From Cesiribacter sp. SM1 (GTDB taxonomy: Bacteria; Bacteroidota; Bacteroidia; Cytophagales; Cyclobacteriaceae): 64,000 bases of DNA. The notes under the pieces were generated by a model. That model made no database searches. It had not been told where the DNA came from and worked only from the letters and a program-made list of their open reading frames with translations. Position numbers and translations under genes: made by a program. Of this stretch, positions 1-9,541 are shown piece by piece. Each line of letters starts with the position of its first letter. Within the stretch, counting starts at the first letter, position 1. Where the stretch lies: assembly GCF_020178975.1 (NCBI RefSeq), contig NZ_JAHXBU010000088.1:186001-250000 (forward strand), in the 5' to 3' direction.

Positions 1-1125
1 CAGCCAGACCTGAATATGAGGAATCCGGAGGTACGGGCAGAAATCAGTAGAATCATTGGCTATTGGCTTCGTATGGGGGTAGATGGTTTTCGGTTGGATG
101 CAGTGCCCTTTATCCTTGAAGATCCTTTTTCAGACCTTGAAGATCCGGAACATGATTTTGGATTGTTAACCGACATTCGCAGCCTGGTACAGTGGCGCAA
201 GGGCGATGCCATTATACTTGGCGAGGCCAATGTATTACCGGAAGAAAATCAGAAGTATTTTGGTGATGAGGCCAATGGTATGCACCTGATGTTTAACTTT
301 TTTGCGAACCAGCACCTTTTTTATGCGCTTGCAACTACAGAACTGCAGCCTTTGAAATCATCTCTGGAAGAAACAAGAGACATTCCAAAAGTTGCACAGT
401 GGGCGCATTTTCTAAGAAATCATGACGAACTGGACCTGGGCAGGCTTACAGAAGAACAGCGAAACAAAGTGTACGAAGCCTTTGGACCCAATGAAAATAT
501 GCAGCTTTACAACAGGGGCATACGCAGGCGTCTTGCCCCAATGCTGGGCAACCGTAAACAGTTAGAGATGGCTTACAGCCTGCTTTTTTCATTGCCGGGT
601 ACACCTGTGATTCGCTATGGAGATGAAATCGGGATGGGTGATGACCTAAGCCTTGAGCAAAGAGAAGCAGTGCGAACCCCTATGCAGTGGTCTGACGAGA
701 AGAATGCAGGTTTTTCCAGGGCAGACAGTACCATACGGCCAGTGATAGATAGCGGACCATACGCCTATCAGCAGGTGAATGTAGCAGCACAGAAGCGCGA
801 CCCCAACTCCCTGCTGAACTGGACAGCCCGCATCATCAGGTTGCGGAAGGAGAATCCTGAAATTGGATTAGGAGATTGGGAAATACTGGATGTTGGTTCT
901 CCTGATGTTCTTGCCATCCAGTATCAAGGGGAGGGCAGATCGCTTATAGTGCTGCACAACTTTAGCCCCGCGCCGAAGCAAATTCAGCTGAAGGGAAATT
1001 TTGATACAGATGAGATGATCAACCTCCTGACTGACGATGAAGCCAACAAATTTAAGAAGGGCAAACGCCAGATAACAATCAATGGCTTTGGTTACCAGTG
1101 GTACAGAATACAAAATGACGAATAA
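1..1125 (+). CDS. GH13 alpha-glucan enzyme, trehalose synthase (TreS)-like, 5' partial
   Basis: The reading frame is open from the first base, so the true start lies left of the window. The product is a glycoside hydrolase family 13 enzyme, most like maltose alpha-D-glucosyltransferase (trehalose synthase), which interconverts maltose and trehalose in the cytoplasm. Visible GH13 motifs are GFRLDAVPF with the nucleophile Asp, ILGEAN with the acid/base Glu, and LRNHDE with the third catalytic Asp. A beta-sandwich-like C-terminal domain follows (about residues 270-374). No maltokinase domain follows before the stop. Family identity is firm; TreS versus another GH13 subfamily is inferred from sequence resemblance. 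Confidence 0.85.
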   Translation, partial: QPDLNMRNPEVRAEISRIIGYWLRMGVDGFRLDAVPFILEDPFSDLEDPEHDFGLLTDIRSLVQWRKGDAIILGEANVLPEENQKYFGDEANGMHLMFNFFANQHLFYALATTELQPLKSSLEETRDIPKVAQWAHFLRNHDELDLGRLTEEQRNKVYEAFGPNENMQLYNRGIRRRLAPMLGNRKQLEMAYSLLFSLPGTPVIRYGDEIGMGDDLSLEQREAVRTPMQWSDEKNAGFSRADSTIRPVIDSGPYAYQQVNVAAQKRDPNSLLNWTARIIRLRKENPEIGLGDWEILDVGSPDVLAIQYQGEGRSLIVLHNFSPAPKQIQLKGNFDTDEMINLLTDDEANKFKKGKRQITINGFGYQWYRIQNDE

Positions 1126-1317
1126 TAAAAGAAAAGCCATTGAAGGTAAGTGACTTATTTTCAGTTGCTTATTTGATATGTGAGGCTGGTGGATATAATA
1201 TTCCGGGCTGCTGTTTTTGTGCTGCGTCCTACAAAGCAGGCACCTGCATAATATTTTTATGGGGGACAATATTAATTATCACTGACTATTATTAATTTTT
1301 TCAAAAAAAATAAGGTC

Positions 1318-1854
1318 ATGAATAGGCAGGTAATATTGTACATAGCCATGAGCCTCGACGGCTATATTGCAAAAGAAGATGATAATCTTGATTTCCTTTC
1401 AGTAGTGGAAAAGGAAGGAGAAGACTATGGCTATACTGCTTTTCAGCAGGAAGTAGATACCCTGATATGGGGTAGAAGAACCTATGATAAGGTGCTGTCT
1501 TTTGGTATTGATTTTCCGCATAAGGATAAAAAGTGTTATGTACTATCAGGCAGCAAAACCGGCAGTGATGAAAATGTAGAGTTTTTTGGCGGGGATGTAA
1601 GGGAACTGATTGCCCAGATTCGCAGCCAGGAAGGAAAGCATATCTATTGCGATGGTGGAGCAGGGGTAGTGTATGAGCTGCTAAAGTATGGTCTTATCGA
1701 TAGAATGATCATTTCTGTAATTCCGCACCTGCTGGGCAGTGGCATTCGTTTGTTCAAAGACGGGAGGCCCGAACAGCATTTAAAATTTCGCAGCAGCACC
1801 ACTTTTCCCACCGGTCTCGTTCAGCTTTGGTACGATAATCAGCCGGAGCAGTAA
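1318..1854 (+). CDS. Dihydrofolate reductase-fold (RibD C-terminal family) protein
   Basis: A 178-residue protein beginning with a strand and the motif MSLDGYIAKEDDNLDFL, typical of the YyaP/YwjB group of DHFR-like reductases related to the RibD C-terminal domain. Later motifs include WGRRTYDK and IYCDGGAGVVYELL, the nucleotide-binding part of the fold. These proteins probably use NADPH, but their substrates are mostly unknown, so no specific reaction is claimed. It is cytosolic, stands alone on the plus strand and is followed by a strong hairpin terminator. Confidence 0.85.
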   Translation: MNRQVILYIAMSLDGYIAKEDDNLDFLSVVEKEGEDYGYTAFQQEVDTLIWGRRTYDKVLSFGIDFPHKDKKCYVLSGSKTGSDENVEFFGGDVRELIAQIRSQEGKHIYCDGGAGVVYELLKYGLIDRMIISVIPHLLGSGIRLFKDGRPEQHLKFRSSTTFPTGLVQLWYDNQPEQ

Positions 1855-1889
1855 AGTTGTTGCCCGTTAGTATGGGTGATTGTGCAGAA

Positions 1890-1920
1890 AGCCCCGGCTG
1901 GTATGCCGGGGCTACATTTT
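1890..1920 (+). terminator. Intrinsic terminator after the DHFR-like gene
   Basis: A perfect 9-bp stem (agccccggc / gccggggct) with a 6-base loop is followed by ACATTTT, 35 bases after the stop codon. Confidence 0.75.
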
Positions 1921-1965
1921 CAGTCATGAGCGAGCCTTGACTGAGTTTTATGAACTGCAGAGATA

Positions 1966-2910
1966 CTAGTCGGTGAATATATAGATGCTGCTTTTCCTTT
2001 CTTCAAGTACTACCCAGGGATTGGTGGTGCAAACCGGCACAGGGCTCTTTTCTATACAGCTGCGCAATACCAGCAGTGTGCATGCAACAGCCGCAATATT
2101 AAAGAGCGGAATGATAAGCATTACCGGCAGGCTTACAGCAGTTCCCACCATTACCATGGCAACAACTTTAGCTGTAAGGGCCGTCATCATCAGGGAAAGA
2201 AATACCAGGTACACCGGAGCCAGCAGGTAACCGAACGCTTTTTTGCGTATTAGCAACAGCCCCGAAATAATGGCAGCTGGTAGCAGTATGGCTAAATCCA
2301 GGGCCTGTACCACCAGGGTGGTGTAATGCTGCAGCTCTGGCGGGTATATACTTCCATCCAGCAGTGGCGCCACTATTCTGCTTAGCCACAAAGCAGCAAT
2401 TGCAAATGCACTGATCAGCAGAAAGCCACCTGCTGGTTTAAAGGGCAGCTGTTTGGTAAAATGATAATGCAGCTTCTTAACATTGAAAGACAGCATGCTA
2501 AGCGTAAACGCAAAAAAGCTTAAGGAAGCAAGCGCTACATAGAGCAGGAACAGTTGGTTATAAGTACTCATCAGCAGATAGAATACATAGGTAACCATAA
2601 AATAAGCAAGGGTGCCGCTAAGTAAAATTCTGCCTTTTTTAGAGCCACTTCTGGCCATCCGCAGAGAGGCGAGCAGCAAAGGAATGCCCAGCAGGAGTGT
2701 TACCACATCCTGCGCAATACCCTGGGGAGCCAGCTCTGCGGACATATGCTGATAAATGCCCTTTCCCCATAGGGTAACAGACTGTCCGTGAATGGTAGTA
2801 AACTCATACGAACCAAACCCCCCGCTGGAGAATATGCCCATGGTTGCTGCCCCAAGCGACAATACTGCAATACTTATTGCAAGTGGAGTGATTGTTTTGA
2901 TATTTTTCAT
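1966..2910 (-). CDS. Polytopic membrane protein of unknown function
   Basis: A 314-residue hydrophobic protein with about seven or eight predicted membrane spans: one near residues 7-28, then a periplasmic-looking loop to about 65, then spans through the C-terminal half. I recognise no catalytic or transport motif. It ends with TAG, showing that TAG works as an ordinary stop in this genome. It lies 53 bases downstream of the flavodoxin gene on the same strand, so the two are probably co-transcribed; a link to redox or haem chemistry would be speculation. Confidence 0.7.
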   Translation of the reverse strand: MKNIKTITPLAISIAVLSLGAATMGIFSSGGFGSYEFTTIHGQSVTLWGKGIYQHMSAELAPQGIAQDVVTLLLGIPLLLASLRMARSGSKKGRILLSGTLAYFMVTYVFYLLMSTYNQLFLLYVALASLSFFAFTLSMLSFNVKKLHYHFTKQLPFKPAGGFLLISAFAIAALWLSRIVAPLLDGSIYPPELQHYTTLVVQALDLAILLPAAIISGLLLIRKKAFGYLLAPVYLVFLSLMMTALTAKVVAMVMVGTAVSLPVMLIIPLFNIAAVACTLLVLRSCIEKSPVPVCTTNPWVVLEERKSSIYIFTD

Positions 2911-2963
2911 GACCCTGACAAGCTTTGGTTTGATATTAGTACATCAGTATTTTTGCTGTAAAA

Positions 2964-3461
2964 TCATTGTGTTATGCCTTCTTCAACTAACTCCAGTTCC
3001 TGCAGGAACCTGTCGATGGAGGCATAGTGGATTCTGGAAATACTTTCATGAGTTTTGGCTACTACGTTCACCATCAGCTTTTCCAGGAAGTTCATTTTTT
3101 CGAATTTAAACTCACCACCCATATAGCCGTGTGCCTTGCTATGGGTTCTTAGTGCTGCTGGATATGCTCTTTCAAATTGTATCTTCTGGTTCTCTGCCAG
3201 CATGCAACAGATAAACAGCCCCACCTCTTTTTCCAGTAGTACCTCCAGGTTCTTCTCGCAGAAGCGTTTTATTTTGTTCTGGATCATTCCAACATGGATT
3301 GAGCCGCCTATGATGACCAGATCGTAGGGTGCAATATCAGGTTTGGGCGTTTCTCCAAGATCAAATACACTTACCTGGTGCTGCTCCAGCTTTTGTGCAA
3401 GCAGCCTGGCCACCTTTTCTGTGGTGCCATGATGGGTGCAGTATACGATGGCTACTTTCAT
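2964..3461 (-). CDS. Flavodoxin-domain protein, HemG-like
   Basis: A 165-residue protein opening with VAIVYCTHHGTTEKVA, the FMN phosphate-binding loop of flavodoxins, followed by DLVIIGGSIHVGMIQ, typical of the short flavodoxin family that includes HemG, the menaquinone-dependent protoporphyrinogen oxidase. E. coli HemG is about 180 residues, so length fits. The loop that distinguishes HemG from other short flavodoxins cannot be judged by eye, so only the family is named. It probably forms a pair with the downstream membrane protein. Confidence 0.75.
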   Translation of the reverse strand: MKVAIVYCTHHGTTEKVARLLAQKLEQHQVSVFDLGETPKPDIAPYDLVIIGGSIHVGMIQNKIKRFCEKNLEVLLEKEVGLFICCMLAENQKIQFERAYPAALRTHSKAHGYMGGEFKFEKMNFLEKLMVNVVAKTHESISRIHYASIDRFLQELELVEEGITQ

Positions 3462-3544
3462 TTATGCTCTGTTAGTAATACAAGCCTACTGCCTTTATGT
3501 ATCAGACCTGCTAAACCCTTAGGAGAAGCAGGGGTGTGGAGTAA

Positions 3545-3574
3545 AGAACCTGGCAGGAAGTCCCGCCAGGTTCT
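3545..3574 (-). terminator. Terminator of pckA
   Basis: A perfect 10-bp stem (agaacctggc / gccaggttct) lies 15 bases past the pckA stop and, read on the minus strand, is followed by TTACTCC after the paired TTCT; the T-run is short. Confidence 0.6.
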
Positions 3575-3589
3575 CTCAACATACAATCA

Positions 3590-5215
3590 CTAAACACCCA
3601 CAAAACTATCGGAGGCAAGCTGGGGTGAGCCAGCCATAATTTCTTGGTTGGCATAATCTTCGTACTTGCCGAAGTTTTTAATAAACAGGCCGGCAAGTTT
3701 GTCGAGTGTGAGGTCGTAGAGTTCTACATCCTTCCAGGTATGCCGTGGGTTCAGAATTTCTTCTGGCACGCCGGGGCAGCTCAGGGGATACTCCAGGTTA
3801 AATACAGGCAGGCTAGCATACACTACCTCATCCAGCTCGCCGCGGAGTGCTGCGCTTATGAGGTTACGGGTATACCTTAACGAAATGCGTTTACCGACTC
3901 CGTAGGGGCCACCAGTCCAGCCGGTGTTTACCAGCCAGATATTTACTTTATGCACCCTTATTTTTTCGCCCAGCAGCTCTGCATATTTAGTAGGGTGCAA
4001 TGGCATAAACGGTGCACCAAAGCAGGCAGAGAATACACTTACCGGTTCTGTAATACCTACCTCTGTACCGGCAACCCTTGCAGTGTAGCCACTGATAAAG
4101 TGGTACATGGCCTGGTTGCTGTTAAGCCTGGAGATAGGAGGCAGTACGCCATAGGCATCGCAGGTAAGGAAGAAAATATTTTTAGGATGCTAACCCACTG
4201 AAGGAATCACAGCACCGGGAATATAGTGCAGCGGGTAAGATACCCGGGTGTTTTCTGTTACCTGTTTGTTTGTAAAATCTACAGTGGTAGTGCCGGGGAA
4301 GAAACGGGTGTTTTCCAGAATTGCACCGAATTTAATGGCACTGTAGATTTGTGGTTCATTCTGCTCATCAAGGTTGATTACCTTGGCGTAGCAGCCACCT
4401 TCAAAGTTAAAGATGCCTTTGTCGGTCCAGCCGTGCTCGTCGTCACCAATAAGTCTTCTTTGCGGGTCGGCAGAAAGGGTGGTTTTACCGGTACCGGAAA
4501 GACCGAAGAAAATAGCAGTGTCGCCCTCATTGCCCATGTTGGCGCTGCAGTGCATGGGAAGTACATGCCGCTGATCGGGCAGCAGGAAGTTTAGCACGCT
4601 GAAGATACCTTTTTTGGTTTCGCCGGTGTAGCCGGTGCCACCTACCAGTATAATGCGTTTGCTGAAGTTGATGATGGCGAAATTTTTGGATCGGAGGCCG
4701 TCTATTGCCGGATCTGCCTCAAATTCCGGTACGGCAATTACAGTAAAATCAGGTGTAAATAGTTTCAGCTCCTCCTGCGATGGGCGGATAAACATGTTAT
4801 AGCAGAACAGGTTGTGCCAGGCCTGTGAGTCGATGATGCGTACTTTCAGGCGGTAATCCTCATCGGCACCGGCAAAGGCATCGCGTATGTAGAGCTTTTT
4901 ATAGGTGAGGCTGTCTATTACCCTTTTATAGAGTGCATCGAAATGCTCCTGGTCGTAGGCAATATTAATATCACCCCACCATACCTTATCTTTTGTAAGC
5001 TCATCTTTGATGATGTAACGATCTTTTGGAGAACGTCCTGTAAACTTGCCGGTATCGCACATGAGTGCACCGGTATCGGTAAGCTGTCCATCGCCATTCC
5101 GGATAGCCTCGGCCACCAGTTCTGCAGGTGTAAGGTTCCACATTACTCCTTTGGCGTTGGATAATCCAAGCGCAGCAAGCCCCTGGAAGATCGATTGTAA
5201 ATTTGACTTTCTCAT
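3590..5215 (-). pseudogene. pckA: Phosphoenolpyruvate carboxykinase (ATP) with in-frame TAG
   Basis: PEP carboxykinase converts oxaloacetate plus ATP to PEP and CO2 and starts gluconeogenesis. The N-terminal part has 341 residues with GRSPKDRY, the P-loop GLSGTGKTTL, the metal-site histidine in MHCSANMG and GDDEHGW. The frame is then interrupted by one TAG at 4190-4192. The codons after it continue in the same frame as [20 protein letters not shown], exactly where the family continues, to a normal stop. With the TAG counted, the reading is 541 codons, the usual family length. There is no frameshift. It is therefore either a point nonsense mutation, a sequence error, or a read-through/recoded codon. 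Truncation would remove the nucleotide-binding C-terminal part. It follows the porin by 145 bases. Confidence 0.9.
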
Positions 5216-5309
5216 GACTGAAAAATGTTAGAAGAATTATAGAGGAAGGCTTTTTGAGAGGCCTTTTTAAATCTTTTAGAACAAGAGTTTCTTTTTTGCC
5301 CTGTGCAGC

Positions 5310-5317
5310 CAAAGTTG
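5310..5317 (-). promoter_or_regulatory. Possible -7 element for pckA
   Basis: On the minus strand this reads CAACTTTG, one mismatch from the Bacteroidota consensus TAnnTTTG, about 95 bases ahead of the pckA ATG. A separate promoter would let pckA be expressed apart from the upstream porin and carrier. Confidence 0.35.
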
Positions 5318-5360
5318 CCTGCAGTTTTTAAGCTTCTATGGTTTTAAGGCTGCCACTGCT

Positions 5361-6686
5361 TTAGCTGCCAAACAGGATCTGGTACTGCATTACCAGCATG
5401 TTTTTCCTTTCTTCTTCGGTTACCAGGTGTTCTGACTTCTTAAACAGTGGCCTGCTCTGGTACCCGAGGGTAATCTTGGAGCGCTGGCCGTTTAAGAAGT
5501 AGCTGAGGCCTGCGTTGCACAGCAGAACCGGATCGCTCAGGGCTTCAAACCTGGCATATTCAAAGGATGAATAGGCCTGGATCTGGTGCTTGTTCTCCTG
5601 GTCTACCGGCCGTATATAACCCAGCTGCAGGTACCAGATATGGCCTGTTCCCACAACAGGGGTATTGTTGCCTCTGCCATTTACCCAATCTGTGGCCATG
5701 CCTCCGTTCGCCGGATTGTTTGCTCCCATATAGCGCACAAAGCGTGGCCCGAACTGGTGGTTGATGTATGCCAGGTAGGCGTTGACTCCCCGGTTATTTG
5801 CCAGTGGCTTTTCATAAAACAAGTCTGCCGCTACCGATCTGGCCCCATAATAGGTAGTGTCTCCATTGTTTAGCGACCAGCTGGTATTGGGCTGCTGCAG
5901 GGTGCCCACACCGAGGTTAAGGATATGCTTCTTACCCAGGTAAGTGCCGGGTGCATAGGGAATCAGTTGCGCTTCGTGCTCCAGGAACTGGTATTTTACA
6001 TAGCTGGAAAACTGGTAACCGGGCTGCCTGTCCGATAAACTGGCATTTTCTCCAATGGTCTGTTGCCCGGTATTGCTGTAGTAGGAGGGCTTTGCCAGTG
6101 AAAGCCTGTAGTCGAGCCCGCCCCAGGTACCCCTGGCATAAACTCCCATTCTGCGCAAAACATCATCATAAATGTTTACAAAGGGAGCGGCTACAAAATC
6201 AATGTCGTAGGCCAGTGCCTGGGTGGTGCTTGGAGCTGCATACCTGGCCAGTCCCGCCCAGGCTTGCTTACCGGCCCCCACGGCCAAATGCTCATTGATA
6301 TGGTAATCGATATAGGCATCCAGCAGGTGAGGCATGCTGTTGTTAGATGCATAGTAGTTAACATCGTTATTGCCAAATTCTATGGTATACCTGATCTGCT
6401 CGGTGACTTTACCACTGAACTTTAAGCGGTACCTCCTGATAGACATATCCCAGATTTCTGATCTTGCTTCCTGATGTACCAGTGATCCGGGATTAAGTTC
6501 TGTATATCGAAGCCAGAACTGCATGCTGCCGCTCACATTCACCAGCTTTTCCTTTGCACTGTCTTTCGTAAGCATTACAGCCTCCTGTCCAAAGGCTGCA
6601 GGCGCCCACAGCACTGCTACCAGGGCAACTGCCCCTGCTATGATCGTGTAAACTGTTATTGCAATATGTGTAAGGAGAGTTTTCAT
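5361..6686 (-). CDS. Outer-membrane porin, OprO/OprP-like
   Basis: A 441-residue exported protein with an N-terminal signal sequence ending near AAFGQ. The body alternates aromatic strands and turns (for example RYRLKFSGKVTEQIRYTIEF and LLDAYIDYHINEHLAVGAGK), the look of the Porin_O_P superfamily of trimeric 16-strand porins. It starts 18 bases after the dicarboxylate carrier stop, so it is almost certainly in the same transcript and likely provides outer-membrane passage for the same substrates. That substrate link is inference from position; OprP-type porins are known for phosphate. Confidence 0.8.
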   Translation of the reverse strand: MKTLLTHIAITVYTIIAGAVALVAVLWAPAAFGQEAVMLTKDSAKEKLVNVSGSMQFWLRYTELNPGSLVHQEARSEIWDMSIRRYRLKFSGKVTEQIRYTIEFGNNDVNYYASNNSMPHLLDAYIDYHINEHLAVGAGKQAWAGLARYAAPSTTQALAYDIDFVAAPFVNIYDDVLRRMGVYARGTWGGLDYRLSLAKPSYYSNTGQQTIGENASLSDRQPGYQFSSYVKYQFLEHEAQLIPYAPGTYLGKKHILNLGVGTLQQPNTSWSLNNGDTTYYGARSVAADLFYEKPLANNRGVNAYLAYINHQFGPRFVRYMGANNPANGGMATDWVNGRGNNTPVVGTGHIWYLQLGYIRPVDQENKHQIQAYSSFEYARFEALSDPVLLCNAGLSYFLNGQRSKITLGYQSRPLFKKSEHLVTEEERKNMLVMQYQILFGS

Positions 6687-6704
6687 CTTTATAGGATGCA
6701 GTTG

Positions 6705-8192
6705 CTAAATCACGCCCAGGTTACGGTAGATCACCAGCATCACAAACAGGAGGGCTAAGCCTATGATGCCTACGCACAATCCAATTCTGGCAAGTTGTTT
6801 AGTGGCAATCAGGCCGGTGCCGTAAGCAAGTGCATTGGGTGGAGAACTAATAGGCAGACACATACCCAGCGAAATAGCCAGTGTAGCACTCAGGATCAGC
6901 AAGCCCCCGGCATCATTACTTATGAATACCGGTACAGAGGTACCAATCACTGCAATCATCGGAATCAGCAGGTTGGCTGTTGCTGTGTGAGACATAAAGT
7001 TCGCGATGAGTACACCAATGCCTGCAGCAATCAGGAATATAACAAGTAACGGCAGGGAATCGAATGGAATGTTACCTATCAGCACATTTGCCAGACCGGT
7101 TTTTGTTAAAGCCTGGCCAAGTGCTATACCACCGGCAACGAGCCACAGCACATCCCAGCTAATATACTTCAAGTCATCTTTGCTGATTATATTCAGGCAG
7201 AGGAACACAATGATGGGCAACATGGCCACAACATAAGAGTTCATGCCATGAATAAAGTCGGTAAGCCACAAAAGCACTGTAATACCGAAGGTTGCATAAA
7301 TAGTGATGATTTTGAAATTCTGCTTTGCACCTGTTTCTTTTACACTTAGCTTCAGGCTTTTGGTAGAGGTGGGGAACATCCGGCTAAGAATGAACCAGGA
7401 GATCAGGATCATCACAATTACATAGGGTACGCCTATGAGCATCCATTTGCTGAAGGTAATGGCATGATCTCCACTAAGGTATTTCAGGGCAATGGCATTG
7501 GGGGGTGTGCCGATGGGAGTGCCAATGCCACCCAGGTTAGCTGCTATAGGAACACTAAGTACAAAACCTATTTTACCTTTGTCATCCGCATCCATAGAAG
7601 CCAGCACAGGAATAAGGATGGAGAGCATCATGGCCGTGGTGGCAGTGTTGCTCATGAACATGGAGAAAGTAGCTGTAATGCTCATAATGCCCAGCATTAC
7701 CCAGCGGGGATTGGTACCAAAGGGTTTGATGAACGCACCGGCCATTTGATGATCGAGCCCATATTTTGTGGCAGCAATAGCCAGGAAAAAGCCACCCAGG
7801 AACAGGATGACGATAGGGGAGGCCAGGGTGCCCATAATCTCCTGATAGCTCATCAAAGTCCCAAAGGAGGTTGCATCCTGTCCGCTGAGGGCAAAAGATA
7901 CAGCGCTGTCTGACAGCATTACCAGCTCCAGGAATATCACCAGCATGGAGGTGGCAAAAATAGGAATGGGCTCAAAGATCCAGAACAGGGCTGCCATGCT
8001 AAAAATAGCAATAGACCTGTGCTGAACCGTTGTGAGCCCCTCCAGTGGAATCCACTCCCTTGGTATTGAAATAATGATCAGAGGAATAATAAGACATCCC
8101 AGAACTCTGCCTACATCAGCATGGCTGGTAAAGCTTTTGCTGATGTAGTTGAAAGTTCTGTGTAAATAGTTGAATCTTACTGGAATAAACAT
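6705..8192 (-). CDS. DASS family sodium:dicarboxylate symporter (SLC13-like)
   Basis: A 495-residue inner-membrane carrier with about eleven or twelve spans. It has the duplicated substrate/sodium site of the divalent anion:sodium symporter family: SNTATTAMM with GTPIGTPPNAIAL in the first half, and MSHTATANLL with ISSPPNALAYG in the second. These carriers import succinate, malate or fumarate with sodium. The gene lies 55 bases after the universal stress gene and 18 before the porin, and pckA follows, supporting a C4-dicarboxylate role. Citrate or sulfate transport cannot be excluded from sequence alone. Confidence 0.88.
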   Translation of the reverse strand: MFIPVRFNYLHRTFNYISKSFTSHADVGRVLGCLIIPLIIISIPREWIPLEGLTTVQHRSIAIFSMAALFWIFEPIPIFATSMLVIFLELVMLSDSAVSFALSGQDATSFGTLMSYQEIMGTLASPIVILFLGGFFLAIAATKYGLDHQMAGAFIKPFGTNPRWVMLGIMSITATFSMFMSNTATTAMMLSILIPVLASMDADDKGKIGFVLSVPIAANLGGIGTPIGTPPNAIALKYLSGDHAITFSKWMLIGVPYVIVMILISWFILSRMFPTSTKSLKLSVKETGAKQNFKIITIYATFGITVLLWLTDFIHGMNSYVVAMLPIIVFLCLNIISKDDLKYISWDVLWLVAGGIALGQALTKTGLANVLIGNIPFDSLPLLVIFLIAAGIGVLIANFMSHTATANLLIPMIAVIGTSVPVFISNDAGGLLILSATLAISLGMCLPISSPPNALAYGTGLIATKQLARIGLCVGIIGLALLFVMLVIYRNLGVI

Positions 8193-8247
8193 GGCTAAAG
8201 GTACTTAACAGCTTGGTTGAATAGATACAGAAAATGTAAAGCAATAG

Positions 8248-9024
8248 TCAGCAGAGGATAAGTACAGGGATCTGGGCATGGGCGGTAAGCCTGGCAACCA
8301 AGCGGCCTTCTGACTCCAGCTGATTGCTGCCGTGATCGCGGGAGAGGATCACCAGCAGGTCAATTTTATTATCCTTCAGGTAGTTGTTGATGGCAAACTC
8401 CATATCATCGCTGGTCAGGTACACCCATTCGTGCTCTATGCTCTCCAGGAAATACTCCAGGCTGCTTTCAGATTCATCAACGGGTACCAGCTTTTCTACC
8501 TTTTTCTGGTTTACATGCAGCACATATACTTTTGCCCTGAACTCGAGTGCAAACTCCCAGAGAGGCTTGAACACAAATGATTCGCGAATAGGTTTGTAAT
8601 CATTTGCGTAGGCAATTTTCCTGATACGCCTGTTGTTAAAATGTTCAGGAACAACAATAACCGGGCAGTATACTGAGCGGGTAAGCGCAGATGCCAGCGA
8701 CAGATCAGACTTACGGTTTTCTTTTGTGCCCATGATAATGAGCTCTGCCTCGAACAGCTCGGCAGCATGCACCAGCTCAGATAAAAGCTCTCCGTTCATC
8801 ATCACAAAATCATAGTAAAAGGAGACATCTTTAAGGCTGCTGGCTTCAAAAGCCTTAAATAACTTTTTGATCACGGCTTCCTCCATTTTTGAATGTGGAG
8901 TGTTTACATACACTAAAACGACCTCTGCCAGATGTTTCTCCAGAATACTATTGGCATAGCGAACAGCATTCACAGCCACTGGAGAAAAATCTATCGGTAT
9001 CAGAATTTTGCGTAGATTTTTCAT
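8248..9024 (-). CDS. Tandem universal stress protein (UspA family)
   Basis: The start chosen gives 258 residues beginning MKNLRKILIPIDFSPVAVNA, the canonical first strand of a Usp domain; a longer upstream reading would cross the promoter element at 9058-9065. Two Usp domains follow, about residues 1-145 and 150-258. The ATP-loop glycines are only partly conserved (IIMGTKENRKSD in domain one, SRDHGSNQLE in domain two), so nucleotide binding is doubtful. It is cytosolic and leads the carrier-porin transcript. Confidence 0.82.
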   Translation of the reverse strand: MKNLRKILIPIDFSPVAVNAVRYANSILEKHLAEVVLVYVNTPHSKMEEAVIKKLFKAFEASSLKDVSFYYDFVMMNGELLSELVHAAELFEAELIIMGTKENRKSDLSLASALTRSVYCPVIVVPEHFNNRRIRKIAYANDYKPIRESFVFKPLWEFALEFRAKVYVLHVNQKKVEKLVPVDESESSLEYFLESIEHEWVYLTSDDMEFAINNYLKDNKIDLLVILSRDHGSNQLESEGRLVARLTAHAQIPVLILC

Positions 9025-9057
9025 GGCTTTAAATTTTAGTGGTTGTTCTTTATGTAT

Positions 9058-9065
9058 CAAAACTA
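9058..9065 (-). promoter_or_regulatory. -7 promoter element for the Usp-carrier-porin operon
   Basis: On the minus strand this reads TAGTTTTG, a perfect TAnnTTTG match, about 34 bases ahead of the chosen ATG. A clear -33 TTG is not seen at the standard spacing. Confidence 0.5.
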
Positions 9066-9541
9066 TCAGCAGGCCGTGTAAGAAAACATGATGCGCGACA
9101 CCTATTTTGATGATTGTTGTCAAGTTGAAAAAAGTCAAAAGAATGTTGCAACTATGGCTTTTCAAGGCATTTACATCCTTTTATTGTCTAATCTTCAATC
9201 AACCCTAGGAGCAGGGTTCAGTCGTTTGCGAAAGGTAAAGTGCAGGTAAGACTGGTGTAATATGCGGCTAATGTTTGCAGTATTTCTGTTGGCAGTCAGT
9301 TTGTTGAGATTTGTCAGCTTTGGATCTGATAGCAGCTTTGCCTAAGTGGATCATGTATAGATCATGGATAACAGGCTGCCCTTTCCATACACCATCTCAT
9401 AAAATGAGGGCATTCCGGCAGGAAAATAGATTCCCGGCTGGATGCCCTCTTGTTGATTTATAGTAAAGTAGCAGGCTATCTGACAGATATATGCCCTTTT
9501 ACATTATTCCTGTCTGTTGATGCAGGATCTTTCAGCTCATA
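9066..9541. other. Intergenic region between xyloglucanase and Usp genes
   Basis: No coding sequence is supported. It holds the Usp promoter at one end and a long hairpin (9407-9459) at the other; the middle shows nothing recognisable. Confidence 0.6.
9407..9459 (-). terminator. Long hairpin, likely terminator of the xyloglucanase gene
   Basis: Outer arms gagggcat / atgccctc pair perfectly with an inner CCGGC-rich partial stem. Read on the minus strand the hairpin lies 80 bases past the stop codon and is followed by ATTTTAT. Confidence 0.5.

Noticed and set aside
868-1269. Minus-strand ORF over the end of the GH13 gene
   Set aside because: Antisense to conserved coding sequence, with no recognisable family or start signal.
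3590-5215. Two separate genes for the two halves of PEP carboxykinase
   Set aside because: The second half has no start of its own at a domain boundary, and the two halves are in the same frame with conserved sequence between them. One gene with one TAG explains both.
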